From Enterococcus plantarum (lineage in GTDB: Bacteria; Bacillota; Bacilli; Lactobacillales; Enterococcaceae), in contig NZ_MIKA01000004.1 in the NCBI RefSeq assembly GCF_001730295.1, forward strand, positions 41,994 through 105,993: 64,000 nucleotides of DNA. Direction: 5' to 3'. Of the stretch, positions 47,490 through 55,949 are shown one piece after another. The stretch's first letter is position 1. The number at the start of each line of letters is the position of its first letter. The position numbers and the translations under genes were made by a program. A model generated the notes under the pieces. That model saw only the letters and a program-made list of their open reading frames with translations. It made no database searches and was not told the DNA's origin.

Positions 47490-48443
47490 TTATATTTTTT
47501 CTAAACTAATCGTCAGTAACAAACCTAATAAATAACTTCCGTTAAACGCCATCAAGTTTTTTATTGAATACCCAAAACTTTTAGGGTGTGGCAAGTCTTT
47601 CTTAAATGATTGGAGATTTTTCCAAACAATAGGCAACGATAAAAATACGGTCAGAATTGGCCAACGATATACACCAAATGGTAAGCCAATCAAAATAACT
47701 AAATAACAAGTAAACATCAATAATTGGAATACTATCACGCCTTGTTTCCGTCCAATATAATAAACCAACGTATAGCGATGATTGTCAATATCCGTATCTA
47801 AATCCCTCAAATTATTCGCCAACATAATATTGGCAATCGTAAACACCATGGGTAAAGATGCCCAAACAATAGCAAATAACGCCCATAAATTTCCGTTCAA
47901 AGCGAATGTTCCACGCTGCCAATCAAGCATTAGGTAGAACGGACGATCCTCTTGTACATTCAAATAAATTGTCATCGCAAAGATCCCAAGTCCCATGGTA
48001 AATCCACTAAACACCTCACCTAGAGGCATTCGAGAGAGCGGGATCGGTCCGAAGGTGTAAAAAATACCGATAAAACAACATACACCGCCCATCACTAAGA
48101 ACAACCAACCTGTTTTGACGGTTAAAAAGAACCCGATCGCTGCTGAAAAAGCAATCATCCCAAAGATCATATTTCTTACAATAACGGGTGCGATTCCAGA
48201 ACTGCCAATAATATTCTCTTCATATTTATATACTTCGGACTTCGCTTTTTTAAAGTCCATATAATTATTTATCGCTGTTGTCGCCATATCAAAGACGACC
48301 ATCCCAGTGAAAAAAAGAACTGTGTACCCTAATTGAAACTGATTGAAATAAGCAATAGAAAATAATACCCCAATTGCAAAGGGAAACAGACTGGCTAACT
48401 TTGTCTGAATTTCCACTACTTGCAAAAATACTTTCAATGACAT
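47490..48443 (-). CDS. dmkA: 1,4-dihydroxy-2-naphthoate polyprenyltransferase, EET-type
   Basis: 317 residues, UbiA superfamily, about eight membrane helices. First Asp-rich motif NNYMDFKKAKSE (near residue 60) and second DLDTDIDNHRYT (near 190) bind Mg and prenyl diphosphate. Makes demethylmenaquinone. Its place beside apbE and the EET genes marks it as DmkA rather than the respiratory MenA. It starts 11 bp after fmnB. Confidence 0.9.
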   Translation of the reverse strand: MSLKVFLQVVEIQTKLASLFPFAIGVLFSIAYFNQFQLGYTVLFFTGMVVFDMATTAINNYMDFKKAKSEVYKYEENIIGSSGIAPVIVRNMIFGMIAFSAAIGFFLTVKTGWLFLVMGGVCCFIGIFYTFGPIPLSRMPLGEVFSGFTMGLGIFAMTIYLNVQEDRPFYLMLDWQRGTFALNGNLWALFAIVWASLPMVFTIANIMLANNLRDLDTDIDNHRYTLVYYIGRKQGVIVFQLLMFTCYLVILIGLPFGVYRWPILTVFLSLPIVWKNLQSFKKDLPHPKSFGYSIKNLMAFNGSYLLGLLLTISLEKI

Positions 48444-48454
48444 ATCTGTTCTCC

Positions 48455-49528
48455 TTATTTCAGATCTTTACGATCACCCATCGTATAACCTGAATCTTTT
48501 CCTAACTCAAATTCTTTTTCAATATCCTTGCTTACAAAGACCTTATCTTCTTTTGTCACAAAAATCACGTCAACATCTTTCAATCCTTCAGCATACTCCA
48601 ACCCTTTTTTGACCCCCATAGAAAATACAGCTGTTGATAATCCGTCACCATCGATTGATTCTTTTGTAATTACTGTCACACCAGCAATATCATTATCAAA
48701 AGGGTAGCCCGTCTTAGGATCAAATAAATGATGATAATTTTTACCATCTACTTCTAAAAAGCGCTCATAGATACCAGAAGTTACTAAAGTCTTATTGCTT
48801 TCTTGAACTGTTCCTATCACCGTATTGCGTGCTTTGTTCGGATCTTGAATCCCAACATTCCAATCCATATCCTTACCGCGTGGGCTATGTCCAAGTACAT
48901 AAACATTACCACCTAAATCCACGATTGCTGTTGTTACGCCATTGTCTTTTAGCACTTTCACGACCTCGTCTGTAATGAATCCTTTTGCGATTGCACCTAA
49001 ATCCAGTTGCATACCTTTTTCTTCAAGATAAACTGTTTTATCTTCATCGTTTAATTTTACTTTATGATAATCAACTAATTTTAATGCTTGGTCAATCTCC
49101 CCCTGCGATGGTTTGCGGGCATCGTCAAAGCCGATATGCCACAATTGCGTGATTGGTCCGATTGCCATATCAAAACCACCTGAAGAATCTTCACTATATT
49201 CATATGCTCGTTTTAACAATGGATAAATATCATCAGAAACTTTAACTGGTTTGATTCCAGCTTGTTCGTTGATTGCATCAATTTCCGAGCCTTTTTCGTT
49301 TACTGTGATTTTATCGCCTAATTCTTTGACACGATCAAAGGCTTTTTCTAATACATCTTTTTTACCGTCGTCATAAATTCTCACTTGGACATAGGTTCCT
49401 AACAATGATTGTTGATCCGAATAAGGTTCTTTATTGATTTTTGTCCCTTGGTTCTTCGCATTGCATCCTGCTAAAATAACTAAAAATAGTGCTGCTATTA
49501 AAATGATTAGCGATTTTTTGTTTTTCAT
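48455..49528 (-). CDS. fmnB: FAD:protein FMN transferase, lipoprotein
   Basis: 357 residues, ApbE family. Lipobox LVILAGC (acylated Cys near residue 22). Motifs: GTYVQVRIYD, FDMAIGPITQLW, LDLGAIAKGFITD, DLGGNVYVLG, and DGLSTAVFSMG with the metal-binding Asp. Attaches FMN from FAD to Thr of TGAT motifs on extracytoplasmic proteins; PplA two genes away has two of these. Start 49528 chosen from GAGGGATACG; the longer frame from 49585 has no site and would hide the signal peptide. Confidence 0.95.
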   Translation of the reverse strand: MKNKKSLIILIAALFLVILAGCNAKNQGTKINKEPYSDQQSLLGTYVQVRIYDDGKKDVLEKAFDRVKELGDKITVNEKGSEIDAINEQAGIKPVKVSDDIYPLLKRAYEYSEDSSGGFDMAIGPITQLWHIGFDDARKPSQGEIDQALKLVDYHKVKLNDEDKTVYLEEKGMQLDLGAIAKGFITDEVVKVLKDNGVTTAIVDLGGNVYVLGHSPRGKDMDWNVGIQDPNKARNTVIGTVQESNKTLVTSGIYERFLEVDGKNYHHLFDPKTGYPFDNDIAGVTVITKESIDGDGLSTAVFSMGVKKGLEYAEGLKDVDVIFVTKEDKVFVSKDIEKEFELGKDSGYTMGDRKDLK

Positions 49529-49628
49529 CGTATCCCTCTTTCTAAATAGAAAAATTGTCTTATTTATAGTAGCGCTTTTTGGCATTAATGGGAAGGATTT
49601 TCTATTTTTGTTGGTGTTTTTAGATCAA

Positions 49629-49870
49629 TTAAAAATAATATTTTCTAGGAGGACATCGCACTATGTAAATCAAGACAATGAAACAACGCTCCTTGCAGTC
49701 ACATGCTCTTCGATTCTTGGCAATTCGTTTGTACGATATCTTCCACTGATTACTATTTGGATATTCGGAATAAGAGCGCTTGGTGATTCCTAGTGTGGTT
49801 GCTTCTCTTCCTCCTGTCGCCAAGTACTGTTCATCATCCACTTTGCAAAAAGCCAGTCGTGGAGATTCAA
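49629..49870 (-). other. Doubtful reading frame next to EFAR-like repeat
   Basis: A frame of about 80 residues contains FCKVDDEQYLATGGREATT and then a basic stretch. It has no convincing ribosome-binding site. The sequence looks like a fragment associated with the adjoining repeat rather than a functional gene. I recall similar short frames being annotated as hypothetical in enterococci but cannot confirm. Confidence 0.25.
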
Positions 49871-49878
49871 AGCAAAAA

Positions 49879-49995
49879 GGGTGTGGGACAAAAGTAAAAA
49901 TCACTTTTGTTTCACACCCTAAATCCGAATAAACGGTGAGAGCAGAAGCAATCCCTTCTTATTTCTCGGGATGAAATGCTTCTGTCCCAGACTCA
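49879..49995 (+). repeat. EFAR-like repeat, copy 7
   Basis: GGGTGTGGGACAAAAGT pairs with ACTTTTGTTTCACACCC; then AATCCGAATAAACGG, GAGCAGAAGC, CTTATTTCTCGGG, GCTTCTGTCCC. Between pplA and fmnB, and probably ends both transcripts. Confidence 0.75.
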
Positions 49996-50027
49996 CATCA
50001 TTATCTTTCAATTTATTCTATGAAAAA

Positions 50028-50957
50028 TTATTTTTTCATTACAATGTTGTCTACAACGATTTCATCAGTATTGCCTTTTTCAGCAGCATTGATCAATTGT
50101 TCTGCATACGTTACAAATGAATGAGAGCTGTGAGTTGCACCTGTTACGACTTCTACATCAGCAGCTGATTTGCCTTCTTCACCCATTGTTTTTACTAATT
50201 CTTCGTTTAATGTTTTAATGTATTCCGCTGGGCCTACGCCTGATTTTTCTTTCATGTTCTTGTTGTAATCAGCATCATCTTTTTTAGATTTGCCTTCATC
50301 ATTCACATTATCGTAGTTAGATTCAGTTACTTTACCATCTTTAACAACGATTGAAAATTCTGTGTGGTAGCCATTTGAATTATTTTTTTCTTTCAATGAA
50401 TACGTGCCATCTTTAAGATCAGCACCATTATCGATTTCGATTGTTTTAGTGTCACCAGCTTGAGCTGCTTGAATTAATTGTTGTGCATAGTTTTGGAATG
50501 ATTCACTAGAGTGAGTCGCACCTGTTACGACTTCTACACCATCAGCGCTTTGTGCTTTAACAAAAGAATCGTTTAATTCTTTGATGTATTCCGCTGGGCC
50601 TACGCCTGATTTTTCTTTCATATTTTTATTATAGTCTTTGTCATCCGCTTTTGATTTACCATCAGCGTTGATATTATCGTAGTTAGATTCTGTGATTTTA
50701 CCATCTTTAACAGTCATTTCAAATGTTGCACGGTAACCGTTCGATTCGTTCTTTTCTTCTAATTTATACGTACCATCTTGTAAATCTGCACCAGCTTCTT
50801 TTTCTGTTGCTTTAGAAGATTCAGCTGTTTTTGATGTGGCCGTGCTTGAATCAGATGATTTAGCGGTATCCTTTTTGTTGTCTGAGTTACATGCTGCTAG
50901 TAAAAGAGATGAAAGTGCGATAGCTGTGAAGCCCTTTACAATTTTGTTCATTTTCAT
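50028..50957 (-). CDS. pplA: Flavinylated EET lipoprotein PplA, two FMN-binding domains
   Basis: 309 residues. Signal peptide with lipobox LLAAC, Cys23. Ser/Thr/Lys linker to about residue 58, then two homologous FMN_bind domains (about 60-165 and 180-295). Each begins DGTY and ends VEVVTGATHSS; predicted FMN-ester residues are Thr148 and Thr275. Domain-to-domain identity is high even in DNA, suggesting recent duplication or conversion. PplA carries electrons from the membrane pool to external acceptors. The octapeptide before Cys23, LSSLLLAA, resembles the enterococcal pheromone cAD1. GGTGA precedes the start. Confidence 0.95.
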   Translation of the reverse strand: MKMNKIVKGFTAIALSSLLLAACNSDNKKDTAKSSDSSTATSKTAESSKATEKEAGADLQDGTYKLEEKNESNGYRATFEMTVKDGKITESNYDNINADGKSKADDKDYNKNMKEKSGVGPAEYIKELNDSFVKAQSADGVEVVTGATHSSESFQNYAQQLIQAAQAGDTKTIEIDNGADLKDGTYSLKEKNNSNGYHTEFSIVVKDGKVTESNYDNVNDEGKSKKDDADYNKNMKEKSGVGPAEYIKTLNEELVKTMGEEGKSAADVEVVTGATHSSHSFVTYAEQLINAAEKGNTDEIVVDNIVMKK

Positions 50958-50987
50958 TTTTGTTCACCTTTTCCTTTTCTTAAACAT

Positions 50988-51006
50988 TCACAAATTAAGT
51001 TTGTGA
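50988..51006. promoter_or_regulatory. Palindromic operator candidate upstream of pplA
   Basis: TCACAAA-TTAAG-TTTGTGA, perfect 7-bp arms, located just downstream of the pplA -10 box. Confidence 0.6.
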
Positions 51007-51016
51007 TATAATTTAC

Positions 51017-51044
51017 ATTCTATAGAAAAATTCAATTATGTCAA
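51017..51044 (-). promoter_or_regulatory. pplA promoter
   Basis: Minus strand TTGACA (51039-51044), 16-base spacer, TAGAAT (51017-51022). Confidence 0.7.
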
Positions 51045-51132
51045 TTAAAGTTACAAAAGAAAGACAAAAATTTACCCGTTTTTCACACTTTTTTAATAAT
51101 AAAAGTTTATTTCCTATATTTATAAATTGTTA

Positions 51133-51162
51133 TTAGACAAATCCCGATTATCGCTATATAAT
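51133..51162 (+). promoter_or_regulatory. ndh2 promoter
   Basis: TTAGAC (51133), 18-base spacer, TATAAT (51157). Divergent from the pplA promoter. Confidence 0.5.
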
Positions 51163-51222
51163 GAATTCGATTGTGTAATTATTATCATTTTCTATTTTAT
51201 TTTTTTAAGGAGCGGATTATCA

Positions 51223-53124
51223 ATGACAAAGCAAAAAATTGTCGTTGTGGGAGCTGGTTATGCTGGAGTTTCAGCTACTAAATTTTTAGCAAAAAAATTG
51301 AAAAAAGATTCTGACGTTGAGATTACTTTAATTGATCGTCACTCTTACCACACCATGATGACTGAGTTGCATGAAGTAGCTGGAGGACGTGTTGAGCCTT
51401 CTGCTATCCAATATGACTTGCAACGTTTATTCTCACGTAAAAAGAACGTTACCCTTGTAACAGACACTGTAACTGGTATCGATAAAGACAAAAAAGTCGT
51501 TCAAACCAAGTTAGGTTCTTATGAATTTGACCAATTGATTATCGGTATGGGTGGCGAGCCAAATGATTTTGGTACTCCTGGAGTGAAGGAACATGGATTT
51601 ACTTTATGGTCGTTTGAAAACTCTCTGAAAATTCGCGAACATATTTTGGAAACAGTTGAAAAAGCAGCAATCGAACCCGATCCAGAAGTTCGTAAGGCAA
51701 TGCTAACATTTGTTGTCTGTGGTTCAGGATTTACTGGTATCGAAATGATCGGTGAATTAATCGACTGGAAAGATCGTCTTGCAAAAGATTTCAAGCTTGA
51801 TCCTAATGAATTTACATTAATGGTCGTTGAAGCAATGCCGACAATCTTAAACATGTTATCTCGCAATGATGCAGCGAAAGCTGAACGTTATTTAGAGAAG
51901 AAAAATGTAAAATTATTACTTAATGCGCCAATCGTAGAAGTCGCTGCAGACCATATCAAATTAAAAGATGGTTCTTCTGTTGCAACGCACACATTGATCT
52001 GGACTGCTGGTGTTAAAGCAACTTCTGATGCTGCTGACTTCGGTTTAGAATCAGCTCGTGGCAATCGTTTGATTGCAAATGAATTTATGCAAGCTAAAGG
52101 ATATGAAGATAAAAACATCTATATCGTTGGTGACTTGGTGTATTACGAAGAATTCCCTGAAACGCCAACTCCGCAAATCGTTCAAGCTGCTGAGCAAACT
52201 GGCCATACAGCGGCTGCAAATATCGTAGCTGACATCAAAGGTAGTGAAAAACACAAATTCAAAGGAAATTATCAAGGCTTTATGGTTTCTGTCGGCGCTA
52301 AATGGGGTGTAGCAAACTTATTTGATAAAATCCACCTTAGCGGTTTCTTAGCAATCATTATGAAACATATCGTTAACTTGAAATATTTCTTTGACATCCG
52401 TTCTGGTTACTACATGTTCCAATATATCATGCACGAGTTCTTCCATATTAAAGATGACCGTAATGTAACACGTGGACATTCTTCTCGTTATGGTAATGTT
52501 TTATGGAGCGTTCCATTGCGTGTATTCTACGGTATGGTTTGGTTAGTCGAGTCGATGAAGAAAATTGTCGGAACTGGCGATTACTTGAAACCAAGCACTT
52601 GGTTCGGTGATGGTTCATGGTTTACGGACAAAGTTGCCTTCCCATTCCCATGGTTACAAGAACAAGTAACAACTGGTGCATCTGCTGCAGGAGCTGAAAC
52701 AACTGAGACTACAGCAAAAGCTGCTCAATTCGGTTTAAGCTACGCATATGGTGAAGAACCAATGCAAGTATTCGATCACATGCCTAAATGGTTTGAGAGT
52801 GTGATGAAATTCATGATGCCTAACCAAGAAGTTGCGTTATTCATGCAAAAATTCATGACGATTGTTGAAGTCTTGATCGCTTTAGCATTGATCGCTGGAT
52901 TGTTCACTTGGATAAGTAGTGCAGCTACAATCGGTTTAACAATTGCCTTCTGTCTATCAGGTATGTTCTACTGGGTAAACATCTGGTTTATCTTTGTAGC
53001 CTTCGCTTTAATGAATGGCTCTGGACGTGCACTTGGTTTAGACCGCTGGGTTATCCCTTGGGTACAACGTACACTAGGTAAATGGTGGTACGGAACACCT
53101 AAATCTAGATACGGCAGTAAATAA
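51223..53124 (+). CDS. ndh2: Type II NADH dehydrogenase with membrane extension, EET-type
   Basis: 633 residues, longer than the 400-residue standard NDH-2. FAD domain: VVVGAGYAGVSATKFLAKK (near residue 6), NAD domain CGSGFTGIEMIGELIDW (near 165), and YIVGDLVYYEE (FAD ribose). After about residue 400 a C-terminal part with several membrane helices (LIALALIAGLFTWISSAATIG, WVNIWFIFVAFALM) is added; this architecture is typical of the EET Ndh2, which donates electrons to demethylmenaquinone. ATG 51223 follows AAGGAGCGGATTATCA. Terminator at 53150. Confidence 0.95.
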   Translation: MTKQKIVVVGAGYAGVSATKFLAKKLKKDSDVEITLIDRHSYHTMMTELHEVAGGRVEPSAIQYDLQRLFSRKKNVTLVTDTVTGIDKDKKVVQTKLGSYEFDQLIIGMGGEPNDFGTPGVKEHGFTLWSFENSLKIREHILETVEKAAIEPDPEVRKAMLTFVVCGSGFTGIEMIGELIDWKDRLAKDFKLDPNEFTLMVVEAMPTILNMLSRNDAAKAERYLEKKNVKLLLNAPIVEVAADHIKLKDGSSVATHTLIWTAGVKATSDAADFGLESARGNRLIANEFMQAKGYEDKNIYIVGDLVYYEEFPETPTPQIVQAAEQTGHTAAANIVADIKGSEKHKFKGNYQGFMVSVGAKWGVANLFDKIHLSGFLAIIMKHIVNLKYFFDIRSGYYMFQYIMHEFFHIKDDRNVTRGHSSRYGNVLWSVPLRVFYGMVWLVESMKKIVGTGDYLKPSTWFGDGSWFTDKVAFPFPWLQEQVTTGASAAGAETTETTAKAAQFGLSYAYGEEPMQVFDHMPKWFESVMKFMMPNQEVALFMQKFMTIVEVLIALALIAGLFTWISSAATIGLTIAFCLSGMFYWVNIWFIFVAFALMNGSGRALGLDRWVIPWVQRTLGKWWYGTPKSRYGSK

Positions 53125-53149
53125 GTCCTATTTATAGTAACAATCTAAG

Positions 53150-53185
53150 AGAGTTCTAGGTTTGCTCCTAGAACTTTCTTTTCTC
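53150..53185 (+). terminator. Intrinsic terminator between ndh2 and eetA
   Basis: GAGAGTTCTAGG, loop TTTGCT, CCTAGAACTTTC, TTTTC. Implies that eetA is expressed by read-through or its own promoter. Confidence 0.75.
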
Positions 53186-53233
53186 ATTATGATAAGATAT
53201 ATTCAACTAAAAACTACAAAGGAGAGGAAAGAG

Positions 53234-53656
53234 TTGAATTTTAAAGAATTTATTCAAAAAAGTTATATACGTCCATGGGATATTGCCATTATTTTACTTT
53301 TAACAATTAGTTCTTTCTTGCCCCTTGTTGTTTTTGGCATACAAAATACTGCCCAAGACGATGCTTCAAAACAAGCAGTCTTAAAAGTGGATGGCGAAGT
53401 CATAAAAGTCTTCGAGCTAAAAGAAGATGGCCCCACTTATACATACAAATACGAAGCAGCTGATGGTGATTACAACTTGATCGAAGTCAGCGGAGACAGA
53501 ATCCGTATGGTTGAAACCAACTGCGGAGATCAAATTTGCGTACAACGAGGATGGATATCTAAAGCAGGAGAAACACCGATTGCTTGCTTACCACATAATT
53601 TATTCATCACAGTTGAAGCTTCTGACGGGAGTGAGGATGGCAGTTTGATTTATTAA
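53234..53656 (+). CDS. eetA: EET protein EetA (NusG domain II-like, membrane)
   Basis: 140 residues. TTG 53234 is the start (GGAGAGG six bases before); the ORF extends upstream through the terminator, which is not credible. One membrane helix (IAIILLLTISSFLPLVVFGI), then an extracytoplasmic beta domain with VETNCGDQICVQRGWI and IACLPHNLFI: the conserved Cys pairs and His of the family. Essential for EET in Listeria by published genetics; biochemical role unclear. Confidence 0.9.
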   Translation: MNFKEFIQKSYIRPWDIAIILLLTISSFLPLVVFGIQNTAQDDASKQAVLKVDGEVIKVFELKEDGPTYTYKYEAADGDYNLIEVSGDRIRMVETNCGDQICVQRGWISKAGETPIACLPHNLFITVEASDGSEDGSLIY

Positions 53657-53670
53657 GCAGCCAGTATATT

Positions 53671-54231
53671 ATGAGCAAATTACAAAAAAACATCTATATA
53701 TCCATGTTGGTTGCCCAAGGCGTGATTATCGGCTTAATTGAAAATATGATTCCCTATCCCTTTGCTTTCGCTCCAGGTGCAAAACTAGGACTGGCTAACT
53801 TGATTACTATTATTGCCATTTTTACCATGCGAAAAAGGGACAGTTTCTTTTTAGTCTGTCTGCGGTTGATTTTAACGATGTTACTTGGGGGAACAATTTC
53901 TACCTTCTTTTATAGTGCTAGTGGTGCATTACTTAGTTATTTAGGTATGCTCGTCATCATGCAATTAGGACCAAAACGTGTCAGTATTATCGGAATCAGT
54001 GCAGCTGGTGGATTTTTGCATAATGTTGGACAACTATTGACCACTTGTTTCTTTGCTCAATCGTGGGCTCCGATGCTTTATCTACCGTTCCTTTCATTTA
54101 TCGGCTTATTATCCGGAATCGCGATAGGAATCGCAGCAAATTACCTATTACGCCATGTTCAAACCTTACGGCAATTTCAATTAAATTACGAATCGACAAC
54201 GAAACATAAATGGAGCCAATATTTCCAGTAA
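53671..54231 (+). CDS. eetB: EET membrane protein EetB (Gx transporter family)
   Basis: 186 residues, five or six hydrophobic helices, ECF S-component-like. Motifs: ENMIPYPFAFAPGAKLGLAN (the Gx signature), RLILTMLLGGTISTF, GFLHNVGQLLTT. Follows eetA by 14 bp and precedes dmkB. Partner of EetA in electron transfer to extracellular flavins; mechanism not established. Confidence 0.92.
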   Translation: MSKLQKNIYISMLVAQGVIIGLIENMIPYPFAFAPGAKLGLANLITIIAIFTMRKRDSFFLVCLRLILTMLLGGTISTFFYSASGALLSYLGMLVIMQLGPKRVSIIGISAAGGFLHNVGQLLTTCFFAQSWAPMLYLPFLSFIGLLSGIAIGIAANYLLRHVQTLRQFQLNYESTTKHKWSQYFQ

Positions 54232-54270
54232 CATTTTGGCTTGACTGAGTACAATCGAAGGAGTCATCTT

Positions 54271-55257
54271 ATGAACATTCATCCTATGTGGAAAACATAT
54301 CCTGAACTAGCTAAAGAATTAAATACTACACTGAAGTTGATGGAAAATAGCGTTAATTTAAAAAATAAAGAGGTCGAAAATGCTGTTATGTCCATGATCC
54401 ACTCTGGCGGCAAACTATTACGACCAGCATACCAACTTTTATTTTCACAATTTGGCGAGAATAGAGAGAGCAAAAAAGCTATTGCTTTAGCTGCAGCTAT
54501 CGAGTTACTGCACACTGCAACGCTGATTCACGATGATATTGTAGATGATTCAGATATCAGACGCAGCTTGCCAACTATACGTTCTCAATTCGGTAATAGT
54601 ACAGCCGTTTATGCTGGTGATTATTTATTTGTCAGCTGTTTTAAACTACTTGCTGACTATTCATCGTCTTTAAAGAGTATCCAACTGAATTCTAGAAGTA
54701 TGGAAAAAATATTGAGTGGTGAATTGGGCCAAATGGATAATCGCTATAATCTTGATATGACGATCGATCAATACCTCGAAAATATTTCTGGTAAAACTGC
54801 TGAGCTTTTTTCATTAAGCTGCTTCGTCGGCGCTTACGAAAGTGGAACTTCAGAGCGGTTTGCTAAAAATTGTGGTCAGATCGGGGAAAATATCGGGATT
54901 GCTTTTCAAATTATCGATGACATTTTAGACTATACACAAAGTCCAGAACAAATCGGCAAACCTGTTCTAGAAGATGTCCGTCAAGGGATTTATTCATTGC
55001 CGCTTTTATATGCTTTAGAAGAAGGCCGTGGAACGTTACTTCCTTACCTTAAAAAAGGAGAAGCGCTAACAGACGCTGAGACAAATAAAATCTACAAACT
55101 TGTTCATTCATTTGGCGGTGTCACTAAAGCGCAAAAACTTGCTGAAAAGTATACACAACAAGCTTTGAAAGGTATTACTAAATTACCTGAAACATCTACT
55201 GATGCTAAAAATAAATTGTTCACAATCACACAGGCTATTCTTGCACGAACAAATTAA
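54271..55257 (+). CDS. dmkB: Polyprenyl diphosphate synthase, EET-type
   Basis: 328 residues, all-helical isoprenyl synthase. First Asp motif LIHDDIVDDSDIRR (near residue 85), second FQIIDDILDYT (near 215), and GGKLLRPAYQ. Makes the isoprenoid tail attached by DmkA. ATG 54271 is preceded by GAAGGAG; the frame from 54241 has no site. Last gene of the EET locus, with a terminator directly after it. Confidence 0.95.
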   Translation: MNIHPMWKTYPELAKELNTTLKLMENSVNLKNKEVENAVMSMIHSGGKLLRPAYQLLFSQFGENRESKKAIALAAAIELLHTATLIHDDIVDDSDIRRSLPTIRSQFGNSTAVYAGDYLFVSCFKLLADYSSSLKSIQLNSRSMEKILSGELGQMDNRYNLDMTIDQYLENISGKTAELFSLSCFVGAYESGTSERFAKNCGQIGENIGIAFQIIDDILDYTQSPEQIGKPVLEDVRQGIYSLPLLYALEEGRGTLLPYLKKGEALTDAETNKIYKLVHSFGGVTKAQKLAEKYTQQALKGITKLPETSTDAKNKLFTITQAILARTN

Positions 55258-55299
55258 AATAGGTTAGGCCATGATCAATGATAGGCCTAACCTATTTTT
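55257..55299. terminator. Bidirectional terminator after dmkB
   Basis: AATAGGTTAGGCC, loop, GGCCTAACCTATTTTT. It overlaps the end of the gene on the opposite strand. Confidence 0.85.
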
Positions 55300-55840
55300 G
55301 TTCCCACCATCTGATGGTAGCATCCACGCTAAGTGTCGAAGAACAGTCAATCACTTTCTCTTTACCGCTTTTTAACTTAAATTTCACCCGATAATAGGTC
55401 CCTTTCCGATACTGCTTTGTGCCAAACCGTTTGCATGATGACAAGTCATCTCTTTTTATAATAACATCTGGTAAGAGAACCATAAATTGATTGCTATAGC
55501 GTGCTTGAAGATGCCACTTAGCCTCTTTGTCTGAACATTCTCTTTTAAGCACAGTATACAATTCCTCTTGCTCTAGCTTTTGACTCTCAGTAAGGTACTT
55601 ATTGATCTGATAATTTATTTTTAAAAGTGGTAACCCTATTACTATTCCAAGAATTATGATTGGCAATGAAAAACCCAGAATAAGGACTATTACTATATCT
55701 TCTATCGTTGCATGAGGCATTTTAAACCCCTTAACAATAAATATGAAAACTAATCCTACTGTCATAAAAACCACCAATGTAGTACTAAGGAAAATAGTTT
55801 TCTTAACTATTTTTTTAACATAGCTGTTTATAAAGTTCAT
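55292..55840 (-). CDS. Small membrane protein of unknown function
   Basis: 182 residues. Two membrane helices (residues about 16-35 and 45-70), then a basic cytoplasmic-looking domain of about 110 residues with YYRVKFKLKSGKEKVIDCSS. Ends WWEQK. Not recognised. The ATG at 55840 has no strong ribosome-binding site, so expression may be low. Confidence 0.7.
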   Translation of the reverse strand: MNFINSYVKKIVKKTIFLSTTLVVFMTVGLVFIFIVKGFKMPHATIEDIVIVLILGFSLPIIILGIVIGLPLLKINYQINKYLTESQKLEQEELYTVLKRECSDKEAKWHLQARYSNQFMVLLPDVIIKRDDLSSCKRFGTKQYRKGTYYRVKFKLKSGKEKVIDCSSTLSVDATIRWWEQK

Positions 55841-55949
55841 ACTAAACTATTACTCCTAATATAATTTGTCTGTATAAATAAATCACACTGAACTATCAAA
55901 AATTAAAAGATGAGAAAAACTAAACTCAGTTTTTTCTCATCCTTATTTT

